From positions 1 through 64,000 of the forward strand of contig JAJEDE010000015.1 in NCBI GenBank assembly GCA_022821645.1: 64,000 nucleotides of DNA, read 5' to 3'. Made by a program: the position numbers and the translations under genes. Positions 22,629 to 29,252 of the stretch are shown in pieces. The notes under the pieces were generated by a model. That model had not been told where the DNA came from. It saw only the letters and a program-made list of their open reading frames with translations, and ran no database searches. Source of the DNA: Chloroflexota bacterium (GTDB lineage Bacteria > Chloroflexota > UBA11872). Position 1 is the first letter of the stretch; every line of letters starts with the position of its first letter.

Positions 22629-23611
22629 AGCCGGACGACGGACTCCGTCGCCGCCGAGCGATAGGCCGCGTCGATCACCCGCTGGACCTCGAGTCCGACC
22701 TCGCCCGGTAAGACATGCCCGTCCGGGCTCGCCACACCGGCGGCGAAGTCCTCGATCAGCGGCAGGTCGTGCAGCTCCGGCGCCGGGTGGGTCTCGCGGC
22801 GCCGCTTTCCATTCTGGGTCACGAAGCACTCGTCGCCGCGCGCGTAGGGCACGTTGATATAGCCCTTGGTGCACCACACCTCGTAGTCGCCGCGCGCCGG
22901 ATCGATGCCCCAGATCGATGACAGCGTGGCCTGCACACCGGAGTCGTAGTTGACGATGAGCGACAGCACGTCTTCCACGTCGCCGGCGACGCGCCGCCGG
23001 TCGCTGAACGCCGCCACCTGCCGCGCCGGACCCGCCAGCGAGGAGAAGGTCTGCAAACGGTGGCTGCCCAGGTCCATCAGCGGGCCGCCGCCGCCCACGG
23101 CCCGCACCAGCCGCCAGGACTTCGGATCATCCAGCGGCGGGTTGTAGGACGATGACGCGTTGCCGTGCAGCGCCGTCAGCTCGCCCAGCTCGCCCGAGGC
23201 CACCAGCTCGCGCACAAAGGCGTTGACGGGAATGAACTGGTGGTAGTAAGCCACGCCCAGCCGCACGCCGCGTTGCTCGGCCCGCTCAACCATGGCCTCC
23301 GCCTCGGCCGCGGTGGACGCCATGGGCTTCTCGACCAGGACGTGCAGGCCGCGATCCAGCGCCGCCAACGTCTGCGCGGCGTGGAGATGCACCGGCGTCG
23401 CCACGTAGACCGCGTCCAGCGGGGCCTGCCGCAGCATCTCGGCGTAGTCGGTAAACGCCTGCGGCACGTCGAATGCTCGCCGGCAGCGCTCCAGCGCCAC
23501 CGGATCGCGGCGGCAGATCGCCACCAGCTCGCTGGCCGCGTGCGCTTGGATGGCCGGCGCCACGGCCTTCGCCGCAATGTCGCCGAAGCCGACGATCCCC
23601 CAGCGCAGCAT
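22625..23611 (-). CDS. Gfo/Idh/MocA family oxidoreductase (first)
   Basis: A 328-residue NAD(P)-dependent sugar or inositol dehydrogenase-like enzyme. The Rossmann start is RWGIVGFGDIAAKAVAPA; VYVATPVHLHA and the EKPMAST Lys follow; the substrate region has the GVAYYHQF and MDLGSHRLQT motifs (catalytic-type Asp/His). There is no signal peptide. It faces the sialidase-like gene. A broad role in modified-sugar catabolism fits the neighbourhood; the exact substrate is open. Confidence 0.85.
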   Translation of the reverse strand: MLRWGIVGFGDIAAKAVAPAIQAHAASELVAICRRDPVALERCRRAFDVPQAFTDYAEMLRQAPLDAVYVATPVHLHAAQTLAALDRGLHVLVEKPMASTAAEAEAMVERAEQRGVRLGVAYYHQFIPVNAFVRELVASGELGELTALHGNASSSYNPPLDDPKSWRLVRAVGGGGPLMDLGSHRLQTFSSLAGPARQVAAFSDRRRVAGDVEDVLSLIVNYDSGVQATLSSIWGIDPARGDYEVWCTKGYINVPYARGDECFVTQNGKRRRETHPAPELHDLPLIEDFAAGVASPDGHVLPGEVGLEVQRVIDAAYRSAATESVVRL

Positions 23612-23671
23612 CAGTCGCTCCGACTCGGGTTGCGCCGCGCGCCCGATCTCGTCACTCCGAGCGGCTCACTT

Positions 23672-23758
23672 CTGTCATTTCGAGCGGAGCGAGAAATCCA
23701 AGGGGCGCCGGAGAAGGCACAGCGTCCTTAGATTCCTCACGTTCGTTCGGAATGACAG
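23672..23758. repeat. GTCATTCCGA-family inverted-repeat element, copy 2
   Basis: The arm CTGTCATTTCGAGCGGAGCG... (23672-23703) faces CCTTAGATTCCTCACGTTCG... (23726-23758). The loop GAGAAGGCACAGCGT is the reverse complement of the loop in copy 1 (12729-12749) with few changes, so the whole unit is inverted relative to that copy. Confidence 0.75.
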
Positions 23759-23811
23759 GAGGACCGCTCCGAGCCTCAATCCAGCCCACCGCGCGGCGCC
23801 GCCGCGCCGAG

Positions 23812-24222
23812 CTAACCCCCGGCCCCGCGCCAGACCCGCAGGCCGGCGGGCCCGACCACCAGCACGAACAGCGGGTCGATGAACGCCCACAGCGTGCCGC
23901 TGTCCTGGTCGCTGAACACGCCGAACCAGTTCCAGAAATACCACAGGAACAGGCCGAGCGCGGCGTAGAAGACGACGTTCACTTCGAGCGAGGTTCGCGT
24001 GTTCGCCTCCCCGGCGTCCATGTTTCGCTTACGGGCAAAGCTCCCGAGCAGGACGATCACCACGCTCACGGCCATGAACCAGTTGAGGATCTCCCACACG
24101 GTGAAGGGCTCATCACCGCCCGGGTGATACAGCGGCGTGATGATGAAGTTCACACCCACCGCCACGGCCACGAGCATTTGGTAGGCCGCCACGATCCGCA
24201 ATGCGATTTGTCTAGGCTCCAC
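23812..24222 (-). CDS. Small four-helix membrane protein of unknown function
   Basis: A 136-residue protein from the GTG at 24222; an ATG at 24321 would add a basic 33-residue leader that does not look structured. Four hydrophobic segments are visible: AYQMLVAVAVGVNFIITPLY, LNWFMAVSVVIVLLGSFA, VVFYAALGLFLWYFWNWFGV and LWAFIDPLFVLVVGPAGL. I do not recognise the family. It shows no charged catalytic pattern. It lies on the same strand as the TlpA-like gene but is separated from it by 194 nt. Confidence 0.6.
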   Translation of the reverse strand: MEPRQIALRIVAAYQMLVAVAVGVNFIITPLYHPGGDEPFTVWEILNWFMAVSVVIVLLGSFARKRNMDAGEANTRTSLEVNVVFYAALGLFLWYFWNWFGVFSDQDSGTLWAFIDPLFVLVVGPAGLRVWRGAGG

Positions 24223-24362
24223 CGTTCCCCCATTCGCACGCGAGTGCCGCGGCGCCCGTCGCCAACGGATACGGGCCGATGCCGTGGCTTGCTGCTGCGG
24301 CGCCAATGTAGTGGATGGCATGCGCCCTGTCTTGCCGCGCGCCCTTCGTGCCGTAGAGCGGG

Positions 24363-24384
24363 TAGGGGCGGTTCGCGAACCGCC
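24363..24384 (+). repeat. TAGGGGCG palindrome family, perfect copy
   Basis: It contains the exact 18-bp palindrome GGCGGTTCGCGAACCGCC at 24367-24384, preceded by TAGGGGC. It lies between the TlpA-like gene and the small membrane-protein gene. Confidence 0.75.
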
Positions 24385-24416
24385 AGTCCCAATTCAGCGG
24401 CGGGTTGCCACGCCGC

Positions 24417-25019
24417 TTAGCGCAGCCCCCTGAACAACGCCGTCAGTTGCTCCGCGCCGATCGCGCCCCCAATCCGGAGGGCGACGGCGCCGTCGGCGTT
24501 GATGAAAACCCAGGTGGGAAAGGCCGTCAGGCCGAAGGCGCGCAGCACGGTGTCATTCGTGTCCACCAACACCGGCGACGTCCACCTCTCGCGCTCGAGC
24601 CACGCGTCCGGCGGGTAGTTGGACCCCTCCTCCTCGATCGCGGTGGCGACGCCGTAGAGGTCGACGTTATCCGGCTTGCCCCCGCCGTCGATCCAGGCCT
24701 GGACCTCCGGCACCTCCGACTGGCAGTGCGAGCACCAGTGCGCCAGGAACAGGACCACCTTCATTCGTCCGTCGTTGACGATGGCGACGCCGCGGCCGTC
24801 GAAGTCCGTGCCCCGGACCTCGGGCGCGGGGAGGCCGAGCGCGCTATCAGGCGCTGTCGGTGTGTAGTCGGGCAACGGGTCGCCCGAGATTTCCGGGTCC
24901 CGCACGACCCCGATCCCAGCCTCTTCGCCCGGCTCGCCGCAGGCGGCCACCAGCGCCATCAGGCCGGCCGCGAGCGCGACGCCGGCCAGTCCGGCAGTTC
25001 GAGCCACCCAACGTCTCAC
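24417..25019 (-). CDS. TlpA/ResA-like thioredoxin-fold lipoprotein
   Basis: A 200-residue protein exported as a lipoprotein: a basic N-terminus, a hydrophobic stretch and a lipobox LVAAC with Cys27. An acidic linker leads to a thioredoxin fold with HWCSHCQ (redox pair Cys96/Cys99) and a cis-Pro loop AFPTWVFI. Such proteins reduce extracytoplasmic disulfides, for example in cytochrome c maturation; the Ser-His dipeptide between the cysteines is unusual for the family. A GGGAGG Shine-Dalgarno and a TACGAT -10-like site (25056-25061) precede it. It is expected to sit on the outer face of the membrane. Confidence 0.85.
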   Translation of the reverse strand: MRRWVARTAGLAGVALAAGLMALVAACGEPGEEAGIGVVRDPEISGDPLPDYTPTAPDSALGLPAPEVRGTDFDGRGVAIVNDGRMKVVLFLAHWCSHCQSEVPEVQAWIDGGGKPDNVDLYGVATAIEEEGSNYPPDAWLERERWTSPVLVDTNDTVLRAFGLTAFPTWVFINADGAVALRIGGAIGAEQLTALFRGLR

Positions 25020-25055
25020 AGGGGCGACCTCCCAGCGGCAAGCCCGTCAATCCCC

Positions 25056-25061
25056 ATCGTA
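25056..25061 (-). promoter_or_regulatory. Putative -10 for the TlpA-like gene
   Basis: TACGAT on the minus strand, 36 nt before the GTG at 25019 and 33 nt downstream of the 3' end of the tRNA, so the gene may have its own promoter or be read with the tRNA. Confidence 0.35.
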
Positions 25062-25093
25062 GGCCAATGACGCCGCCCGCCCGCGCGGTTCGG

Positions 25094-25166
25094 CAGCCCC
25101 GCCCGGACTCGAACCGGGGCGCGTGGTTTAGGAAACCACCGCTCTATCCAACTGAGCTACGGGGCC
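25094..25166 (-). tRNA. tRNA-Arg (anticodon CCU)
   Basis: A 73-nt cloverleaf on the minus strand. The acceptor GGCCCCG pairs with CGGGGCT (G-U at position 1), the D arm is GCTC/GAGC, the anticodon stem is GTGGT/ACCAC with loop TTCCTAA (anticodon CCT), and the T arm is CCCGG-TTCGAGT-CCGGG. The discriminator is G and CCA is not encoded. It reads the AGG codon. Confidence 0.95.
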
Positions 25167-25343
25167 AAAGCTTCGCCGCCAAGAGTAGATGGCACGGCCG
25201 TCGCGCGGAAGAGACTATGAGTTTCAGGCGGAGTCCGTAGGCGCTCAGACCCGACGGCCGCCCACGGTCGACGCCTTGCCGGCTCTCGGACTTCGCGGCG
25301 GGTACATTGTCGTATTGTTCTCTACTAAGTGACGTGGGGGCCT

Positions 25344-25372
25344 GTTCAAGGCTACGTATAGTCGTATATAAT
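25344..25372 (+). promoter_or_regulatory. Promoter of the Fic gene
   Basis: A perfect TATAAT at 25367-25372 lies in a locally AT-rich patch (CGTATAGTCGTATATAATGC). The weak -35 candidate GTTCAA (25344-25349) is 17 bp upstream. The ATG at 25408 follows 35 nt after the -10. The AT-richness contrasts with all other intergenic regions here. Confidence 0.6.
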
Positions 25373-25407
25373 GCGACTTACCGTTGGTGTGAACAGAACT
25401 ATTCGAC

Positions 25408-26580
25408 ATGCTTTTCCACACCCCACCGCTTGACGAGCAGGAAACGGACGTCTGCGCGCGCGTGGATGAACTGCGCCGTGCGCTGCGCGGTCAGGTTTCC
25501 GAGCAGCGGCGCTGGACCGGACTGCTTCGGCAAGTGGCGTCGGCGCGGGCGATCCAAGGCTCCAACAGCATTGAAGGGCTGAACGTCTCGCTGGACGACG
25601 CCGTGGCGGCCGTGGGCGGCGGCGAGCCGCTCGACGCACCCGAGGACGTGTGGGCGGCGATCCAGGGCTACCGCGAGGCCATGACGTTCGTCCTACAGCT
25701 TGCGGACGATCCGCACTTCGCCTACGACACATCGCTGATCCGAAGCCTGCACTACATGATGATGCAGGACGACCTCGACATGCGCCCGGGCCGCTGGCGT
25801 CCGGGGGCCATCTACGTCAGAAGCGAACCCACACAAGAAGTCGTATACGAAGGGCCGAACGCAATTGAAGTTCCTGGTCTCATGGAGGAGCTCGTCGCCG
25901 CGCTGCGCGAGCAGGACTCTGCCGTTCCGGCAGTCATCCGCGGCGCGATGGCGCATCTCAACCTGGTCATGATCCACCCGTTCCGCGACGGCAACGGGCG
26001 GATGGCGCGCGGGCTCCAGACGCTGGTGCTGGCGCGCGAGGGGATGCTGGATCCGGCATTCGTGAGCATTGAGGAGTACCTGGGCCGGAACACGGATGCC
26101 TACTACGCGGTACTCGCCGAGGTCGGCGGCGGCGCCTGGCAACCCCGGCGCGACGCCCGTCCCTGGGTCCGATTCGCGCTGACGGCGCACTACCGACAGG
26201 CGCACACATTATTGCGGCGGGCGGACGAGGCGGACCGCCGCTGGCACATGCTGGAATATGAAAGAAATCGTCTGCGGTTGCCGGAACGATGCTTCGGCGC
26301 CCTGTGGGACGCCGCGCTGGGATTCCGCGTGCGCAACGCGACCTATCGTGAGTTTGCCGAGGTGAGCCTTGCGGTCGCGGGCCGCGACCTCAAAGCGCTA
26401 AGCGATGCGGGCCTTTTGGTGGCGCGCGGGCAGGCGCGTGGGCGGTACTACGTGGCCTCGGATGCGCTGAAGACGCTGGAGGCGTCGATCCGCCGTGATC
26501 GGACGCCGATTCCCGACCCGTTCGACGAGGACCTGCGCCAGCAAACGCTACCGCTTGGACACAGCGCACGGGTGGAGTGA
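25408..26580 (+). CDS. Fic-domain AMP-transferase-like protein, class II (N-terminal inhibitory motif)
   Basis: A 390-residue protein. The Fic core motif HPFRDGNGR (190-198) is intact, with catalytic His190. The inhibitory helix motif [S/T]xxxE[G/N] occurs upstream as SNSIEG (Glu56), placing it in class II, where the helix of the same protein blocks ATP. The C-terminal 110 residues contain a winged-helix-like segment (GRDLKALSDAGLLVARGQARGRYYV). Related standalone Fic proteins modify a partner or themselves with AMP. No antitoxin gene is adjacent. The upstream patch is AT-rich with a TATAAT promoter, which may mean acquisition. Confidence 0.9.
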   Translation: MLFHTPPLDEQETDVCARVDELRRALRGQVSEQRRWTGLLRQVASARAIQGSNSIEGLNVSLDDAVAAVGGGEPLDAPEDVWAAIQGYREAMTFVLQLADDPHFAYDTSLIRSLHYMMMQDDLDMRPGRWRPGAIYVRSEPTQEVVYEGPNAIEVPGLMEELVAALREQDSAVPAVIRGAMAHLNLVMIHPFRDGNGRMARGLQTLVLAREGMLDPAFVSIEEYLGRNTDAYYAVLAEVGGGAWQPRRDARPWVRFALTAHYRQAHTLLRRADEADRRWHMLEYERNRLRLPERCFGALWDAALGFRVRNATYREFAEVSLAVAGRDLKALSDAGLLVARGQARGRYYVASDALKTLEASIRRDRTPIPDPFDEDLRQQTLPLGHSARVE

Positions 26581-26597
26581 CACAGCCCGCGAGCCGA

Positions 26598-26615
26598 GGC
26601 GGTTCGCGAACCGCC
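26598..26615. repeat. 18-bp palindrome GGCGGTTCGCGAACCGCC
   Basis: An exact copy of the core palindrome seen at 24367-24384 and 42845-42862, but without the TAGGGG prefix. It lies between the convergent Fic and Gfo/Idh/MocA genes and may serve as a bidirectional terminator. Confidence 0.75.
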
Positions 26616-26633
26616 TTGCATCAGGGCGTTGGC

Positions 26634-27593
26634 CTAAATCTGCGACTGCATGATGCGGTCGACCAGGTCCATGGTCTTGACCGCGTCGGCAAAGCAGCTG
26701 TCGGGTTGGCGGCCGGCCTTGATCGAGTCGATGAAATGCCGGTTCTCGGCGAAGAAGCCGAAGCGATAGATCACTTCCGACCCGCCGCCGACCTCGGCGG
26801 CGTCGATCGATTCGCCCTCGGCGGCGCCGTCGCGGTAGATCGAGGCGCGCCACTGATCGTCGGCGAATGCCGAGACGCCTTGCCCGTGCATCTCGAAGTA
26901 GTGGTCCCTCCGGCCTGATCGACGCGAGGCGGTGAGGATCGCCGCACAGCCGGTGCTGAACGTGACCAGGGCGTTATGGTTGTTGACGAACGGCATGTCC
27001 ACGGCGCGGTTGTCCGCGGCGACGGCCACCACCTCGCCGCCGGCCATCCAGCGCATGGTGTCCACGGCGTGGACGATGTCGGTCGTGAGGTGCGATCCGG
27101 CGCCGCGGCCGTAGCCGTAGCCGTCGGGCTGACCCTCGAACTTATGGAAGCCCGCCAGGCACTGGTGCAGCGGTCCGCGCTCGGTGATCGCCGCGAGGCA
27201 ACGGCGCAGTATTTCCGTGTACCGACGGTTGAATCCCACCATGGTGAGCCGGTCGTGTCGCTCGGCATACCAGGCGAGCGCCTCGGTCTGATAGGTGGTG
27301 AGGGCGGGCGGTTTTTCAACGAAGACGTGGACGCCCAGCTCCAGCAGGTCCACCACCAGGTTGTGGAGGTGCTGCGGCGGCATGATGGCGTAGACCGCGT
27401 CGGGCTTCTCCCGCGCGACGAGGTCGCGGAAGTCGCCATAGCGCCCGGCGATGTCGTATTTGTCGGCGGTGGCTTGCAGCCGCTCGGCGTTCAACTCCGC
27501 GATGCCGACGATTTCCACGTCCGGCATCGCCGCCAGCGAGGGGTAGTGGGCGGTGTTGGCCATGCGGCCTGCGCCCACCATGCCGATCCGCAC
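26634..27593 (-). CDS. Gfo/Idh/MocA family oxidoreductase (second)
   Basis: A 319-residue NAD(P)-dependent dehydrogenase-like enzyme. It has GMVGAGRMANTAHYPS, VYAIMPPQHLH, VEKPPALTT (active-site Lys), MVGFNRRY, and HLTTDIVHAVDTMRWMAGG (Asp/His of the catalytic triad). It is transcribed divergently from the propeller gene at 27721, and the 127-nt gap carries candidate -10 sites for both. It shares the fold with the enzyme at 22625 but the sequences are clearly distinct. The start is a GTG at 27593. Its substrate may relate to the glycan handled by the adjacent propeller protein. Confidence 0.85.
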   Translation of the reverse strand: MRIGMVGAGRMANTAHYPSLAAMPDVEIVGIAELNAERLQATADKYDIAGRYGDFRDLVAREKPDAVYAIMPPQHLHNLVVDLLELGVHVFVEKPPALTTYQTEALAWYAERHDRLTMVGFNRRYTEILRRCLAAITERGPLHQCLAGFHKFEGQPDGYGYGRGAGSHLTTDIVHAVDTMRWMAGGEVVAVAADNRAVDMPFVNNHNALVTFSTGCAAILTASRRSGRRDHYFEMHGQGVSAFADDQWRASIYRDGAAEGESIDAAEVGGGSEVIYRFGFFAENRHFIDSIKAGRQPDSCFADAVKTMDLVDRIMQSQI

Positions 27594-27635
27594 CGTGTCG
27601 ATGGGCCCGATCCTCCCCGGCGGCCAGACAACCGC

Positions 27636-27641
27636 AACGTA
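27636..27641 (-). promoter_or_regulatory. Putative -10 for the second Gfo/Idh/MocA gene
   Basis: TACGTT in the minus-strand context TGATACGTTGCGG, 42 nt before the GTG start at 27593. Confidence 0.3.
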
Positions 27642-27665
27642 TCACGGGGCGCCGCCGGGGGTTTC

Positions 27666-27674
27666 TGCTAGAGT
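27666..27674 (+). promoter_or_regulatory. Putative extended -10 for the propeller gene
   Basis: TGCTAGAGT, an extended -10-like string, 46 nt before the ATG at 27721; a GGAGGG Shine-Dalgarno follows at 27709-27714. Confidence 0.35.
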
Positions 27675-27720
27675 CGCTCGCCGCGCCCCAAGACGTTGCG
27701 GCGCCCGCGGAGGGACGGCC

Positions 27721-29247
27721 ATGGCCTTCTCGTTTCCCACGAGCGTCAAGCGGCGCACCGACTGCCTGTCGATGATCCTGGTCGACGACGTCGCCGAGCA
27801 GCACATGCTCGCCTGGCGCCAGGAGTTGGGCGAGTTGGACCCCAATAACCCGCTGGTCACGCCGGCCATGCCCTGGGACAGCGGCTCGGTCTTCGCCCAC
27901 GGCACCTTCGCGCATGACCCGATCGACGGCTTGTGGAAGGCCTGGCACGTCTCGACGCCCCTGACGGCGGGATATTTCGAGAACTACCGGCGCGTGACCT
28001 ACCTGACATCCGAAGACGGCGTGGAGTGGACGCGTCCCGAGCTCGACCTGTGCCCACAGCCCGGCCATCCGCGCACCAATATTCTGCTGGACTTCGATTC
28101 GGGCGGACCCAGCATGTACAGCTCGGTGATGATCGACCCGGACGCCGAGCCCGACCGCCGCTACGAGATGTTCGTGATGCGCGATCCGAGCAACACCATC
28201 GGCGGCGGACCGGGCCACATACGCGGACTGCCGCCTCCGCCGCCGGGCGAGAAGCAGGCGCGCGGCATGTATCGCTATTTCTCGCCGGACGGCATCAACT
28301 GGACGGTGAGCGAAGGACCGGTCTTGGAAGTCGCGGTGCCAGGGGTGAGGCTGGTGATCCCCTACGAAAACCCCAAGCACACGGCGGACACCACTTACGT
28401 CTTCCGCGACGCGGACGGCACGTACTTTGCGACGCACAAGCTGGGTGAGCCGGTGCACCCGGGCGGGTTGGTGGCCTACGACGTGTTCGCCGAGGGCCGC
28501 CGGGTGATGGCGCGACGCACGAGCGCCGACGGCTCGGATTGGAGCCCATTCGAGACCATCATCCAGCCCGACATCTACGACCCGCACGACGTCCAGATCA
28601 TGGAGCTCTGCGTCACGCCGGTGCGGAGCGGGTACATCGGCGTGATCGCCATCTACCTCAATCGCACGCAGACGATCGAGTTGCAGTTGGGCGGCAGCGC
28701 CGACGGGCGCATCTGGGACCGGCGCGTGCGCCTGCCCGCGGTCGCGGTCGGGGCGCTGGGCGACTACGGCGGCGGCATGCTGTGGCCCTCGCACCACATG
28801 GTCGAGCACAACGGCCGGCACTACGCGTATTTCTCGGGCACCGAAGGCTTGCACGGCGACCCGGCGGCCAAGGGCCCGACGATCTGGCCGTTCTTCTCCG
28901 CCATCTGCCGCGCCAGCTGGGCCGTCAACCGCTATTGGGCGGCGGTTTCGGGTCCCGGCGGCGACGTGGCGGGCACGTTGACCACGCATCCATTGCCCGC
29001 CGGCGGCAAGCAGCTGATCCTCAACGCCGCGACCTCGACCGTGACCGAGGGTGAGCTGCACGCAGAGCTGCTGGACCCGGACGGCAACGTCGTCGAGGGC
29101 TTCGGCAAGGACGACTTCATCCCGTGGCGCGGCGACTCGACCGCCGCGCCGGCGCGCTGGACCGGCGGCGACGTGTGTCCGTTGGACGAGTGCGCCGTGC
29201 GATTCCATTTGCTCCGATCTCGACTCTACGGATACGCCTGGGAGTAG
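27721..29247 (+). CDS. Glycosidase-like beta-propeller protein (GH32/43/68-type fold)
   Basis: A 508-residue protein with a good GGAGGG site 6 nt before the ATG. Repeated blade signatures combine an Asp-Gly-x-Trp turn with flanking strands: TSEDGVEWTRPELDL, SPDGINWTVSEGPV, SADGSDWSPFETI and SADGRIWDRRVRL. The last 80 residues form a separate beta-sandwich-like end (LILNAATSTVTEGELHAELL). The layout resembles five-bladed glycosidase-type propellers or Asp-box proteins. No signal peptide is visible, and catalytic acids cannot be assigned with confidence. It is followed 5 nt later by the penicillin acylase gene, so they form one operon. Confidence 0.65.
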   Translation: MAFSFPTSVKRRTDCLSMILVDDVAEQHMLAWRQELGELDPNNPLVTPAMPWDSGSVFAHGTFAHDPIDGLWKAWHVSTPLTAGYFENYRRVTYLTSEDGVEWTRPELDLCPQPGHPRTNILLDFDSGGPSMYSSVMIDPDAEPDRRYEMFVMRDPSNTIGGGPGHIRGLPPPPPGEKQARGMYRYFSPDGINWTVSEGPVLEVAVPGVRLVIPYENPKHTADTTYVFRDADGTYFATHKLGEPVHPGGLVAYDVFAEGRRVMARRTSADGSDWSPFETIIQPDIYDPHDVQIMELCVTPVRSGYIGVIAIYLNRTQTIELQLGGSADGRIWDRRVRLPAVAVGALGDYGGGMLWPSHHMVEHNGRHYAYFSGTEGLHGDPAAKGPTIWPFFSAICRASWAVNRYWAAVSGPGGDVAGTLTTHPLPAGGKQLILNAATSTVTEGELHAELLDPDGNVVEGFGKDDFIPWRGDSTAAPARWTGGDVCPLDECAVRFHLLRSRLYGYAWE

Positions 29248-29252
29248 ACGCC

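Noticed and set aside
25094..25166. tRNA-Arg as the attachment site of the phage-like module
   Set aside because: The tRNA lies 18 kb from the module with housekeeping genes between, and no duplicate of its 3' end is seen in the window.
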